NCBI RefSeq assembly: GCF_009765735.1
Contig: NZ_LMUW01000076.1
Coordinates: forward strand, 1 to 37,760
Reading direction: 5' to 3'
DNA: 37,760 nt
Origin: Xenophilus sp. L33
GTDB taxonomy: Bacteria; Pseudomonadota; Gammaproteobacteria; Burkholderiales; Burkholderiaceae_C
The number at the start of each line of letters is the position of its first letter. Positions within the stretch are counted from its first letter, which is position 1. The notes beneath the pieces are model-generated. The model had not been told where the DNA came from. It saw only the letters and a list, made by a program, of their open reading frames with translations, and did not search any database. A program made the position numbers and the translations under genes. Shown here piece after piece: positions 8,508 through 17,450 of this stretch.

Positions 8508-8537
8508 TTGGCTCCTGCAGACCTCCTGGGCTATAAT
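8508..8537 (+). promoter_or_regulatory. Sigma-70 promoter upstream of rpmF
   Basis: A perfect -10 box TATAAT at 8532-8537 with TTGGCT at 8508-8513 and an 18-base spacer. Predicted transcription start is near 8544, giving a leader of about 100 bases before rpmF. It is the best promoter match in the window and fits strong expression of a ribosomal protein. Confidence 0.72.
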
Positions 8538-8642
8538 CGAGGGCTTCGCGCGCGCCGGCAAGCTCTCACAATCTCTCAAGATGGTTTGGAGCTTGGGCCT
8601 GGAGCCCGCAGCCCACCCACCCATTTTTTCCAGGAGCCGATC

Positions 8643-8825
8643 ATGGCCGTCCAGCAAAACAAGAAGTCGCCGTCGAAGCGCGGCATGCACCGTTCGCACA
8701 ACGCCCTCGTGGTGCCCGGCATCGCCGTGGAGCCGACCACCGGCGAAACGCACCTGCGCCACCACATCAGCCCCAACGGTTTCTACCGTGGGCGCAAGGT
8801 GCTGAAGACCAAGTCCGAAGCCTGA
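8643..8825 (+). CDS. rpmF: 50S ribosomal protein L32
   Basis: A 60-residue basic protein beginning [19 protein letters not shown], the conserved L32 N terminus, and ending in [12 protein letters not shown]. It is a component of the large ribosomal subunit. The start is fixed by AGGAG at 8632-8636, six bases upstream. This is the non-zinc-ribbon form: no cysteines are visible. It lies between yceD and plsX, the order shared across proteobacteria, and is preceded by the strong promoter at 8508-8537. Confidence 0.97.
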   Translation: MAVQQNKKSPSKRGMHRSHNALVVPGIAVEPTTGETHLRHHISPNGFYRGRKVLKTKSEA

Positions 8826-8843
8826 GAGTCGTTTCAAGGCCAG

Positions 8844-8885
8844 GGCCCGAAGCTACCGTCGCCGTAGCGTCGGGCCTTTGTTTTG
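8844..8885 (+). terminator. Terminator-like hairpin between rpmF and plsX
   Basis: A stem of about 13 bp with one mismatch (8844-8856 with 8864-8876), a 7-nt loop, then TTTGTTTTG (8877-8885). The T-rich tract ends immediately before the plsX ATG at 8886. It looks like an intrinsic terminator or attenuator that limits read-through from rpmF into the fatty-acid genes. The single mismatch and the interrupted T run suggest partial termination. Confidence 0.65.
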
Positions 8886-9977
8886 ATGGTCACGCCTTCC
8901 GCATCCGTTTCCTCGCCTCCGCCCGTGATCACGCTGGCCGTTGATTGCATGGGCGGCGATCACGCGCCGCGCATCACGCTCGCGGCCTGTCGCGCATTCC
9001 TCGACCGCCACGCCGAAGCGCATCTGCTGCTGGTCGGTGAACCCGGGGCGTTGTCCGGCTTCTCGCATCCGCGCGCCAAGGTCATCGGCGCCAGCGAAGT
9101 GGTCGGCATGGACGATCCGATCGAGATCGCGCTGCGCAAGAAGAAGGACTCGTCCATGCGGGTCGCGATCCAGCAGGTCAAGGACGGCGCCGCCCAGGCC
9201 GCGATTTCCGCCGGCAACACCGGCGCGCTGATGGCGATCGCCCGCTACCTCCTGAAGACGATGGATGGCATCGACCGCCCGGCCATCGCGCCGCAGCTGC
9301 CGAACAGCAAGGGTGGCGCCACGACCGTGCTCGACCTGGGCGCCAATGTCGACTGCGATGCCGAGGACCTGCTGCAATTCGCGGTGCTCGGCTCGGCGCT
9401 GGTGTCGGCGCTGACCGGCAACGAGTCGCCCAGCGTCGGTTTGCTCAACGTGGGCGAAGAAGCCATCAAAGGCAGCGAAACCATCAAGAAAGCCAGCGTT
9501 CTGCTGCGAAAGGCCGCCAACTCGCAGGATCTGAACTTCTACGGCAATGTCGAAGGCAACGATATCTTCAAGGGCACGACGGACATCGTGGTGTGTGACG
9601 GCTTCGTCGGCAACGTGGCGCTGAAGGCGACCGAAGGCGTCGCGTCGATGATCGTGGACTTCCTGCGCATCGAGTATTCGAACGGCATCTTCAGCAAATT
9701 TGCGGCGATCATCTCTTATCCGGTGCTAAAGGCGCTCAAGAGACGCCTGGATCATCGCCGCTACAACGGCGCCGCGCTGTTGGGACTTCGCGGCCTCGTG
9801 TTCAAGAGCCACGGTTCGGCCGACGAGGTGGCCTTCGGGCATGCGCTCGATCGCGCTTATGATGCCGCTCGCAACAACCTGCTCGATCGCGTGCGGGCCC
9901 GCATCGCCCACGCCGCGCCGTTGCTTGCGCGGCAGGATCCGGCGGCGCCGGCCGACGCGGCGGCGCTTCAAGTCTGA
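8886..9977 (+). CDS. plsX: Phosphate acyltransferase PlsX
   Basis: Converts acyl-ACP and phosphate to acyl-phosphate, the acyl donor for PlsY in phospholipid synthesis. The 363-residue protein has the family signature [12 protein letters not shown] near the N terminus, [10 protein letters not shown], and [17 protein letters not shown] in the second half. The ATG at 8886 is used here; a TTG at 8883 and a GTG at 8925 are alternatives, and none has a clear Shine-Dalgarno because a terminator-like hairpin occupies the usual position. The first 15 residues are Ser/Pro-rich and lie outside the conserved fold. The stop overlaps the fabH start by one base (TGATG). Confidence 0.96.
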   Translation: MVTPSASVSSPPPVITLAVDCMGGDHAPRITLAACRAFLDRHAEAHLLLVGEPGALSGFSHPRAKVIGASEVVGMDDPIEIALRKKKDSSMRVAIQQVKDGAAQAAISAGNTGALMAIARYLLKTMDGIDRPAIAPQLPNSKGGATTVLDLGANVDCDAEDLLQFAVLGSALVSALTGNESPSVGLLNVGEEAIKGSETIKKASVLLRKAANSQDLNFYGNVEGNDIFKGTTDIVVCDGFVGNVALKATEGVASMIVDFLRIEYSNGIFSKFAAIISYPVLKALKRRLDHRRYNGAALLGLRGLVFKSHGSADEVAFGHALDRAYDAARNNLLDRVRARIAHAAPLLARQDPAAPADAAALQV

Positions 9978-10954
9978 TGACTCCTTTTTCCCGCATCACA
10001 GGCACCGGCAGCTACCTGCCGCCGCGCCGCGTGACCAACGACGAACTGGCCCGCGACTTGGCCAGCCGCGGCGTCGAAACCTCCGACCAGTGGATCGTCG
10101 AGCGCACCGGCATCCACGCCCGCCATTTCGCCGCGCCCGAAGTCACGAGCAGCGACCTGGCGCTGGAGGCTTCGCGCCACGCGCTGGAATCGGCCGGCCG
10201 CAGCGCCGCCGACGTCGACCTGATCATCGTCGCCACCTCGACGCCCGACATGGTGTTCCCGTCGTCGGCCGCGATCCTGCAGCACAAGCTGGGCGTCGCC
10301 GGCTGCGCCGCTTTCGACGTGCAGGCGGTCTGCAGCGGCTTCGTCTATGCGCTGACCGTCGCCGACGCGATGATCCGCACCGGGAGCGCCAAGTGCGCGC
10401 TGGTGGTCGGTGCCGAAGTTTTTTCGCGCATCCTCGATTTCAACGACCGCACGACCTGCGTGCTCTTCGGCGACGGTGCCGGCGCCGTGGTGCTTGAGGC
10501 CAGCGAGACACCGGGCATCCTGGCCAGCGACCTGCATGCCGACGGCAAGCACGTCGGCATCCTGTGCGTGCCCGGCCACGTCTCTGGCGGCGAGATCCTC
10601 GGCAAGCCGCTGCTGCACATGGACGGCCAGGCGGTCTTCAAGCTGGCGGTCCGGGTGCTCGACGAGGCCGCCCGCGCGACCCTGAAGAAGGCCGGCAAGA
10701 CCGAAGCCGACATCGACTGGCTGATTCCCCACCAGGCCAACATCCGCATCATGGAAGGCACCGCCCGCAAGCTGAAGCTGCCGCGCGAGAAGCTGGTCGT
10801 CACCGTGGGCGACCACGGCAACACCTCGGCCGCCTCGATCCCGCTGGCGCTCGATTCGGCGGTGCGCTCGGGCCAGATCAAGAAGGGCGAGACGCTCATG
10901 CTCGAAGGCGTCGGCGGCGGCTTCACCTGGGGCGCGGTCCTGCTGACCTACTAA
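9977..10954 (+). CDS. fabH: 3-oxoacyl-ACP synthase III (KAS III)
   Basis: Starts fatty-acid synthesis by condensing acetyl-CoA with malonyl-ACP. The 325-residue protein has the complete thiolase-fold triad: C119 in [12 protein letters not shown]252 in IPHQANIRI and N282 in [11 protein letters not shown]. The C-terminal [13 protein letters not shown] is typical of FabH. Length and motif spacing match E. coli FabH. It overlaps plsX by one base and is followed by fabD after 47 bases, in the canonical plsX-fabH-fabD-fabG order. Confidence 0.97.
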   Translation: MTPFSRITGTGSYLPPRRVTNDELARDLASRGVETSDQWIVERTGIHARHFAAPEVTSSDLALEASRHALESAGRSAADVDLIIVATSTPDMVFPSSAAILQHKLGVAGCAAFDVQAVCSGFVYALTVADAMIRTGSAKCALVVGAEVFSRILDFNDRTTCVLFGDGAGAVVLEASETPGILASDLHADGKHVGILCVPGHVSGGEILGKPLLHMDGQAVFKLAVRVLDEAARATLKKAGKTEADIDWLIPHQANIRIMEGTARKLKLPREKLVVTVGDHGNTSAASIPLALDSAVRSGQIKKGETLMLEGVGGGFTWGAVLLTY

Positions 10955-11001
10955 ATAGAAAGCGTCCTGCCCGAGCGGCAGCGGCGCACGGAGACACCCA
11001 C

Positions 11002-11955
11002 ATGACAACCTTCGCTTTCGTCTTCCCGGGTCAGGGCTCGCAGGCGGTCGGCATGCTCGACGCCTGGGGCGACCATCCGGCGGTCGTCGAGACCCTGCGC
11101 GAAGCCTCCGACGCGCTCGACCAGGACGTCGCCCGCCTGATCCACGAAGGCCCCAAGGAAGACCTGGCCCTCACCACCAACACCCAGCCGGTGATGCTGG
11201 TCGCCGGCGTCGCCGCCTGGCGCGCCTGGCTGGCCGAAGGCGGTGCCGAGCCGGCGCTGCTGGCCGGTCATTCGCTCGGCGAATATTCGGCGCTGGTGGC
11301 TTCGGGCGTGCTGACCCTCGCGCAGGCCGCGCCGCTGGTGCGCTTTCGCGCCGAGGCGATGCAGAAGGCGGTGCCGGTCGGCGTCGGCGCGATGGCGGCG
11401 ATCCTCGGCATGGAAGCCGGCAAGGTGAAGGCCTTCTGCGCCGAGGTCACCGCCGGCTTCGGCGCCGGCAGCGCCGAGGTGGTCGAGGCGGTGAACTTCA
11501 ACGATCCGATGCAGACCGTGATCGCCGGCAGCAAGGCCGCGGTCGACAAGGCCTGCGAGGTGATCAAGGCCGGCGGCGCCAAGCGCGCGCTGCCGCTGCC
11601 GGTGTCGGCGCCTTTCCATTCGAGCCTGATGAAGCCGGCAGCGCTCGCGCTGGCCGAGCGGCTGGTGTCGGTCGAATTCGCGGCGCCGCGCATTCCGGTG
11701 GTCAACAACATCGACGTCGCCGTCGAGACCGATCCGCAGCGCATCCGCGAAGCCCTGGTGCGCCAGGCCGCCGGCCCGGTGCGCTGGGTCGAGACGGTGC
11801 AGGCGCTGCGCGATCGCGGCGCCACCGCGGTGATCGAATGCGGCCCGGGCCGCGTGCTGGCCGGCATGGCCAAGCGCATCGCCCCCGAACTGGCGACCGG
11901 CGCCATCTACGATCCGGCCAGCCGCGCCGAAACCAGTCAACTGCTCGGCGCCTGA
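11002..11955 (+). CDS. fabD: Malonyl-CoA:ACP transacylase
   Basis: Transfers the malonyl group from CoA to acyl carrier protein, supplying the elongation substrate. The 317-residue protein begins with FVFPGQGSQ, contains the nucleophile elbow GHSLGEYSAL (S91), and the catalytic histidine H206 in VSAPFHSSLM; both are standard for the family. It is in frame from ATG 11002 and ends 14 bases before fabG. A small hairpin-forming sequence (CTGCC/GGCAG, about 10968-10982) lies in the fabH-fabD gap. Confidence 0.97.
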   Translation: MTTFAFVFPGQGSQAVGMLDAWGDHPAVVETLREASDALDQDVARLIHEGPKEDLALTTNTQPVMLVAGVAAWRAWLAEGGAEPALLAGHSLGEYSALVASGVLTLAQAAPLVRFRAEAMQKAVPVGVGAMAAILGMEAGKVKAFCAEVTAGFGAGSAEVVEAVNFNDPMQTVIAGSKAAVDKACEVIKAGGAKRALPLPVSAPFHSSLMKPAALALAERLVSVEFAAPRIPVVNNIDVAVETDPQRIREALVRQAAGPVRWVETVQALRDRGATAVIECGPGRVLAGMAKRIAPELATGAIYDPASRAETSQLLGA

Positions 11956-11969
11956 GCGCCGCCCTTCCC

Positions 11970-12712
11970 ATGAGCACTCCGAAATTCGAAGGCCAGGTCG
12001 CCCTGGTCACCGGCGCCACCCGCGGCATCGGCGCGGCCATCGCGCTCGAACTGGCGCAGCGCGGCCTGAAGGTCATCGGCACCGGCACCACCGAAGACGG
12101 TGCCGGCAAGATCACCGCGGCGCTGGCGCCGCACGGCGGCCGCGGCTGCGCGCTCGACATCACCGACGGCGCGGCCGTCGATGCGCTGGTCGAGGAGATC
12201 GTCAAGGTCTACGGCGCGATCCACGTGCTGGTCAACAACGCCGGCATCACCCGCGACATGCTGGCCGCCCGCCTCAAGGACGCCGACTGGGACGCGGTGC
12301 TCGACACCAACCTCAAGGGCGTCTTCCGCCTCTCGCGCGCGGTGATCAAGCCGATGATGAAGCAGCGCTACGGCCGCATCATCAGCATCACCAGCGTGGT
12401 CGGTGCCTCGGGCAATGCCGGCCAGGCCAACTACGCGGCCGCCAAGGCCGGCGTCGCCGGCATGACCCGCGCGCTGGCGCGCGAGCTCGGCAGCCGCAAC
12501 ATCACGGTCAACTGCGTCGCGCCGGGCTTCATCGAGACCGACATGACGGCGAGCCTGCCGGAGGCCCAGCAGCAGGCGCTGCTGTCTCAGATCCCGCTCG
12601 GCCACCTCGGCAAGCCGGCCGACGTCGCGCACGCGGTGGCCTACCTGGCATCGCCGCAGGCGTCCTATGTCACCGGCCAGGAACTCCACGTGAACGGCGG
12701 CATGCACATGTA

Positions 12713-12713
<1 letters not shown>
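11970..12713 (+). CDS. fabG: 3-oxoacyl-ACP reductase
   Basis: NADPH-dependent reduction of 3-ketoacyl-ACP in the elongation cycle. The 247-residue short-chain dehydrogenase shows the cofactor motif TGATRGIG (14-21), NNAG (89-92) and the catalytic tetrad N114, S142, Y155, K159 (YAAAK). The C-terminal VTGQELHVNGGMHM is typical of FabG. It lies in the standard position between fabD and acpP. A GC-rich hairpin (12713-12729) begins at its stop codon. Confidence 0.97.
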
Positions 12714-13058
<345 letters not shown>

Positions 13059-13112
13059 GACGGCCACGCCGGGACACGCCTTGCGTTCCCAGCTCCCAGA
13101 AAGGTTGCCGGC

Positions 13113-14357
13113 ATGACCAAACGCCGCGTCGTCGTGACCGGGCTCGGTTGCATTGCTCCTGTCGGTAATACCGTCGAAGAATCCTGGGCCAACCTGTTGG
13201 CCGGACGCTCCGGCATCGACACGATCACCAAGTTCGATGTGAGCAACTTCTCCTGCAGGTTCGCAGGCGAAGTGCGTGGATTCGACATCAAGGACTACAT
13301 CCCCGAGAAGGAAGCGCGTCACATGGACCGCTTCATCCATCTCGGGCTGGCCGCCGCCATGCAGGCGGTGCAGGACAGCGGCCTGCCCACCGGCGACGCG
13401 CTGTCCGAGGACGATGCGGTGCGCATCGGCTGCAACATCGGCTCCGGCATCGGCGGCCTGCCGCTGATCGAGGACACGCATGCCGAATTGGTCAACCGCG
13501 GCCCGCGCCGCGTGTCGCCTTTCTTCGTGCCGGCCTCGATCATCAACATGATCTCCGGCCACGTGTCGATCAAGTACGGCTTCAAGGGCCCGAACATCGC
13601 GGTGGTCACGGCCTGCACCACCGGGCTGCATGCGATCGGCACCTCGGCGCGCATGATCGAGTACGGCGACGCCGACGTGATGATCGCCGGCGGTTCCGAA
13701 TCCACCATCTCGCCGCTCGGCCTCGGCGGCTTCTGCGCGGCGCGCGCGGTCTCCACCCGCAACGACGATCCCAAGACCGCATCGCGGCCCTGGGACAAGG
13801 ACCGCGACGGCTTCGTGCTGGGCGAGGGCGCCGGCGTCGTGGTGCTGGAGGAATACGAACGGGCCAAGGCGCGCGGCGCGAAGATCTACGCCGAGGTGAT
13901 CGGCTTCGGCATGAGCGGCGACGCCTTCCACATGACCGCGCCCAACGTCGACGGCCCGCGCCGCTCGATGCAGGCGGCCCTGGCCAACGCCGGCGTCAAT
14001 GCCGACCAGGTGCAGTACCTCAACGCCCACGGCACCTCGACGCCGCTCGGCGACCTCAACGAGACCAACGCGATCAAGAACTCCTTCGGCGACCACGCGA
14101 AGAAGCTGGTCGTCAACTCGACCAAGTCGATGACCGGCCACCTGCTGGGCGGCGCCGGCGGCATCGAGTCGGTGTTCACCGTGCTCGCGCTGCACCACCA
14201 GAAGAGCCCGCCGACGATCAACATCTTCGAGCAGGACCCGGAGTGCGATCTCGACTACTGCGCCAACGAGGCGCGCGACATGAAGATCGACATCGCGGTG
14301 AAGAACAACTTCGGCTTCGGCGGCACCAACGGCACGCTGGTGTTCAAGCGCGCTTGA
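13113..14357 (+). CDS. fabF: 3-oxoacyl-ACP synthase II (KAS II)
   Basis: Condenses malonyl-ACP with acyl-ACP during chain elongation and helps set the balance of unsaturated acids. The 414-residue protein has the Cys-His-His triad: C168 in VVTACTTG, H306 in NAHGTSTP and H343 in STKSMTGHLLG, with K338 also conserved. The C-terminal NNFGFGGTNGTLVF is typical. AAAGG at 13100-13104 supports the start. It closes the fatty-acid cluster and is followed after 13 bases by the YgfX-like gene. Confidence 0.97.
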   Translation: MTKRRVVVTGLGCIAPVGNTVEESWANLLAGRSGIDTITKFDVSNFSCRFAGEVRGFDIKDYIPEKEARHMDRFIHLGLAAAMQAVQDSGLPTGDALSEDDAVRIGCNIGSGIGGLPLIEDTHAELVNRGPRRVSPFFVPASIINMISGHVSIKYGFKGPNIAVVTACTTGLHAIGTSARMIEYGDADVMIAGGSESTISPLGLGGFCAARAVSTRNDDPKTASRPWDKDRDGFVLGEGAGVVVLEEYERAKARGAKIYAEVIGFGMSGDAFHMTAPNVDGPRRSMQAALANAGVNADQVQYLNAHGTSTPLGDLNETNAIKNSFGDHAKKLVVNSTKSMTGHLLGGAGGIESVFTVLALHHQKSPPTINIFEQDPECDLDYCANEARDMKIDIAVKNNFGFGGTNGTLVFKRA

Positions 14358-14370
14358 TCGACTCCATCCC

Positions 14371-14841
14371 ATGCACAACGCCCCGTCGGTGATTTATCCG
14401 GTGGGGCGTTCGCGCTATGCGAGCCGGCTCCTGTGGACCTTGTGGGGCTGCGGCGCGGCCGGCGCACTCCTGGCCTGCGTGCAGGCGCCCGACTTCGGCT
14501 GGCGAAGCGGCCTCCTGCTGTCGAGCGCGCTGGCCGCGGCGATGGCCGTCCGGCGTGGCCTGGCGCGCCAGGACGAGGCGGTCGTGCTCGATTTCGACGG
14601 CCGCCGGTGGTCGCTCGGCGGCCGCGCCGCGCGAGCGGCAGCGGTGGCCCGGGTCAGCCTCGACCTGCAATCGCTGCTGCTGGTGAGCCTGGACGAGCCG
14701 GGCCGTCCGGCTCGCTGGCTCTGGCTCGACCGCCAGGCATCGCCCGCGCACTGGGACGACCTGCGGCGCGCCCTGTATTCGCAGCCATCCATGGCTGCGG
14801 CACCCACCGAGCCGGCCGTGCCGCAACCGACCCGCCCATGA
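14371..14841 (+). CDS. YgfX/CptA-like small membrane protein (candidate)
   Basis: A 156-residue protein with two predicted membrane segments (about 20-38 and 46-62) and a cytoplasmic C-terminal part. The pattern DFDGRRWSLGG, a hydrophobic strand, ARWLWLDRQ and AHWDDLRRALYS resembles the two-helix YgfX (CptA) family, where E. coli has a similar WLAADSMDEAEWRDLRRIL ending. In Pseudomonas a ygfX gene lies just upstream of nadB and the rpoE homologue algU, which supports the match; sdhE and nadB are absent here. YgfX has been discussed as a toxin and as a partner of SdhE; I do not assign either role. Alternative GTG starts exist at 14389 and 14401, which would avoid or reduce a hairpin over the first codons. 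It overlaps rpoE (ATGA). Confidence 0.6.
   Translation: MHNAPSVIYPVGRSRYASRLLWTLWGCGAAGALLACVQAPDFGWRSGLLLSSALAAAMAVRRGLARQDEAVVLDFDGRRWSLGGRAARAAAVARVSLDLQSLLLVSLDEPGRPARWLWLDRQASPAHWDDLRRALYSQPSMAAAPTEPAVPQPTRP
14377..14410 (+). other. Hairpin in the first codons of the ygfX-like gene
   Basis: AACGCCCC (14377-14384) pairs perfectly with GGGGCGTT (14403-14410), and the stem can continue with GTCGG/CCGGT using two wobble pairs, leaving an 8-nt AU-rich loop. It sits 20 bases after the fabF stop. There is no following T tract, so it is not a standard terminator; it could be an RNA stabiliser for fabF or block translation from ATG 14371. Confidence 0.6.
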
Positions 14842-15611
14842 CCGCAGCGCCACCTCCCGTGCCGCCGGAAGACGAGCAGGCCGTTCCCGGCACCAATGAC
14901 GCCGAGGCGTCCGATACGGCCGATGCCGTGGACGCCACCGGCGCCGACACGCCGCTCGAAGGGGAGGCCGAAGCCGCCGCCGAGGCCCCCGAAGGTACCC
15001 CGCGCCCGGGCGAGGCCGACCTGCTGCTGGTCCAGCGCACCGTCGCCGGCGACCAGAAGGCCTTCGAACTGCTGGTCGTCAAGTACCAGCGGCGCATCGA
15101 GCGGCTGATCGGCCGGATGGTGCGCGACGTCAACCTGGTCGAGGACATCGCCCAGGAGACCTTCATCCGCGCCTACCGGGCCCTGCACCAGTTCCGCGGC
15201 GACGCCCAGTTCTACACCTGGCTCTACCGGATCGCGGTCAACACCGCCAAGAAGGCGCTGGTCGACATGAAGCGCGACCCGACCGTGACCGAGAGCGCCC
15301 TGCGCTCGTCTTCTGACGACGACGATGAAACTTACCGGCCGGGAAACGAACCAATCAGCGACGAAACCCCCGAATCCGTGCTGGCGGCCAAGGAGATCGC
15401 TGCGGCGGTCGAGGCTGCCATGGAGGCATTGCCGGCCGAATTGCGGCAGGCCGTGACCTTGCGCGAAATCGAGGGCATGAGCTACGAAGAGGTCGCCGAG
15501 GTGATGAACTGTCCCATCGGCACGGTGCGGTCGCGGATCTTCCGGGCCCGTGAAGCGATATCGGCAAGGGTCAAGCCCTTGCTGGACAACCAGTCGGGCA
15601 AGCGTTGGTAA
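14838..15611 (+). CDS. rpoE: RNA polymerase sigma factor RpoE (AlgU/sigma-E type)
   Basis: ECF sigma factor for envelope stress. From about residue 60 the protein follows E. coli RpoE closely: DQKAFELLVVKYQ, FIRAYRALHQFRGDAQFYTW (region 2), RIAVNTAKK, and region 4 with LREIEGMSYEEVAEVM and CPIGTVRSRIFRAREAI. A linker with SSSDDDDET separates regions 2 and 4. The chosen ATG (14838) overlaps the upstream stop and gives 257 residues, with an Ala/Glu/Pro-rich N-terminal extension of about 58 residues absent from E. coli RpoE (191 residues). No internal ATG would remove it; a GTG near 14927 is possible. Expected to be held at the membrane by RseA, encoded next. Confidence 0.95.
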   Translation: MTAAPPPVPPEDEQAVPGTNDAEASDTADAVDATGADTPLEGEAEAAAEAPEGTPRPGEADLLLVQRTVAGDQKAFELLVVKYQRRIERLIGRMVRDVNLVEDIAQETFIRAYRALHQFRGDAQFYTWLYRIAVNTAKKALVDMKRDPTVTESALRSSSDDDDETYRPGNEPISDETPESVLAAKEIAAAVEAAMEALPAELRQAVTLREIEGMSYEEVAEVMNCPIGTVRSRIFRAREAISARVKPLLDNQSGKRW

Positions 15612-15624
15612 GCAGGTGAATCAA

Positions 15625-16326
15625 ATGAAGCAGACAAACACAGTCCACGAGCAGATCTCGGCATTGGCCGATGGCGAATTGCGCGGTGCCGAGCTGGCCC
15701 GGGTGGTGGTGGCCGTGGCCGACAGCGCCGAACTGCGCGCCACCTGGCAGACCTATCACCTGGTGGGTGACGTGCTGCGCTCGGGCGAGCATGCGAGCTG
15801 CAGCGATCCGGCCGCCTTCCTCTCGCGCTTCCAGAGCCGCCTGGCGGCCGAACCCGCCGTCGAAGGGATTGCCCGGCCGCCGCTCGCGGCGGTGCCCGAA
15901 GTCCGCCCGATGCCCGTCCGGGCGGCGCGCCCCCAACCGGTCGAAGCCGCCAACGAGCCGGTGTTCCGCTGGAAGCTGGTCGCCGGTGTCGCTTCGCTGG
16001 CCGCCGCCGCGGCCATCGGCTGGAACTGGATCGGCGCGCCCGACGGGCATCCGGTCGGCGCGCAGGTCGCGCTGCAGCAGCCCAGCCAGCCGGCCCCGCA
16101 AGCGGTCGTCGTCGCCGCGGAGCAGAGCGCGCCGACGGCGCCGGCCCCGCAGGTCGCCACCGTCTACACGCCGACCCGCGTGGACATCGGCAACGGCAGT
16201 CCGCAGGTGATGCTGCGCGACCCGCGCCTCGACCAGCTGCTCGAGGCGCACCAGCAGGCCGGCGGCGCGTCGCAGATGCCTTCGGGCTTCCTGCGCAACG
16301 CCACCTTCGAACGACCGTCGCGTTGA
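15625..16326 (+). CDS. rseA: Anti-sigma-E factor RseA (MucA-like)
   Basis: Single-pass membrane protein that sequesters RpoE until regulated proteolysis releases it. The 233-residue protein has an N-terminal cytoplasmic domain with EQISALADGEL and WQTYHLVGDVLR (the RseA N-terminal family pattern), a Pro-rich linker, a membrane helix at about 117-137, and a periplasmic part ending DPRLDQLLEAHQQAGG, where RseB would bind. AGGTG at 15614-15618 fixes the ATG at 15625. It follows rpoE by 13 bases, as expected for co-expression of a sigma/anti-sigma pair. Confidence 0.92.
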   Translation: MKQTNTVHEQISALADGELRGAELARVVVAVADSAELRATWQTYHLVGDVLRSGEHASCSDPAAFLSRFQSRLAAEPAVEGIARPPLAAVPEVRPMPVRAARPQPVEAANEPVFRWKLVAGVASLAAAAAIGWNWIGAPDGHPVGAQVALQQPSQPAPQAVVVAAEQSAPTAPAPQVATVYTPTRVDIGNGSPQVMLRDPRLDQLLEAHQQAGGASQMPSGFLRNATFERPSR

Positions 16327-16345
16327 TGACCAGCCCGCCCCATCC

Positions 16346-17407
16346 ATGACTGTCTCGATGCCGTTGTCCGTGCGCGGGTTGCTGGTTCTGGTGATGGCGC
16401 TGTGCATGGCGCAGGCCGCCGCGGCGCAGGGCCAGCCGCCGGCGCTGGCGCAGAAGAAGTCGCCCGGCGCCGCCGGCGGCGACGCGCCCACGCTCAGCGT
16501 GGTCGAGTGGCTGCAGCGCATGCACACCGCGTCGCGCCAGCGCAGCTACATCGGCACCTTCGTGGTCTCGTCCTCGGCCGGCAACCTGTCGAGCGCGCGC
16601 ATCTGGCACGTCTCCGACGGCGACCAGCAGATGGAGCGCATCGAGGCCCTGTCGGGCCCGCCGCGCTCGACCTTCCGGCGCAACGACCACGTGGTCACCT
16701 TCCTGCCCGAGCTGAAGCTGGTCAAGAGCGAGATGCGCGAGAACCTCGAGCTGTTCCCGAATCTGATCGGCGCGCCCGATTCGTCGATCGACGAGTTCTA
16801 CGGCGTGCGCGTGATGGGCCAGGACCGGGTCGCCGGCTGCGACGCCGACGTGGTGCAGATCGAGCCGCGCGACGGCCTGCGCTTCGGCTACCGCATCTGG
16901 AGCGAGCGCCGTTCCGGCCTGGTGGTCAAGCTGCAGACGCTCGAGTCCGACAACAAGGTGATCGAGCAGTCGGCCTTCTCCGAGCTGCAGCTCGATGCGC
17001 CGGTCAAGGCCCACGCGCTCAAGCAGATGATGGACAGCACCGCCGGCTGGCGGGTCGAGAACTCGGAGCTGGAGCACACCAGCGCCGAGCGCGAGGGCTG
17101 GGCGCTGAAGGCGCCGATCGCCGGCTTCAAGCCGGTCAGCGTGCTGCGTCGGCCGATGGGCAGCGAAGGCGAGGGCCACGCGATGCAGTGGACCTTCTCC
17201 GATGGCCTTGCGTCGATGTCGCTGTTCATCGAACCCTATGATGCGGCTCACCAGCCGCGCGAGGTCCTGCTGGAGCTGGGCGCCACCTACACCATGACGC
17301 GCCGCATGACCGATGCGAGCGGCAAGGACTGGTGGCTGACAGCCGTCGGCGAAGTCCCCCCGCAGACGCTGGACACGCTGACCCGGAGCCTCGTCCGCTC
17401 GCAATGA
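16346..17407 (+). CDS. rseB: Periplasmic sigma-E regulator RseB (MucB-like)
   Basis: Periplasmic sensor that binds RseA, protects it from DegS-type cleavage and responds to mislocalised lipid-linked molecules. The 353-residue protein has a signal peptide (hydrophobic core about 10-24, cleavage likely after AQAAAAQ), then the MucB/RseB large domain starting VVEWLQRMHTASRQRSYIGTFV and a C-terminal domain with MQWTFSDGLASMSLFIEP. Both domains are in the usual order and length. An ATG at 16358 is a possible alternative start. It lies 19 bases after rseA. No rseC/mucC follows. Confidence 0.92.
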   Translation: MTVSMPLSVRGLLVLVMALCMAQAAAAQGQPPALAQKKSPGAAGGDAPTLSVVEWLQRMHTASRQRSYIGTFVVSSSAGNLSSARIWHVSDGDQQMERIEALSGPPRSTFRRNDHVVTFLPELKLVKSEMRENLELFPNLIGAPDSSIDEFYGVRVMGQDRVAGCDADVVQIEPRDGLRFGYRIWSERRSGLVVKLQTLESDNKVIEQSAFSELQLDAPVKAHALKQMMDSTAGWRVENSELEHTSAEREGWALKAPIAGFKPVSVLRRPMGSEGEGHAMQWTFSDGLASMSLFIEPYDAAHQPREVLLELGATYTMTRRMTDASGKDWWLTAVGEVPPQTLDTLTRSLVRSQ

Positions 17408-17450
17408 TTCGCGCGCATCGACTCCACCTGACGACACGAAAGAAGTTCCG

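Noticed and set aside
14415..15188. Minus-strand open frames opposite rpoE and the ygfX-like gene.
   Set aside because: Shadow frames; the plus-strand protein matches sigma-E in detail.
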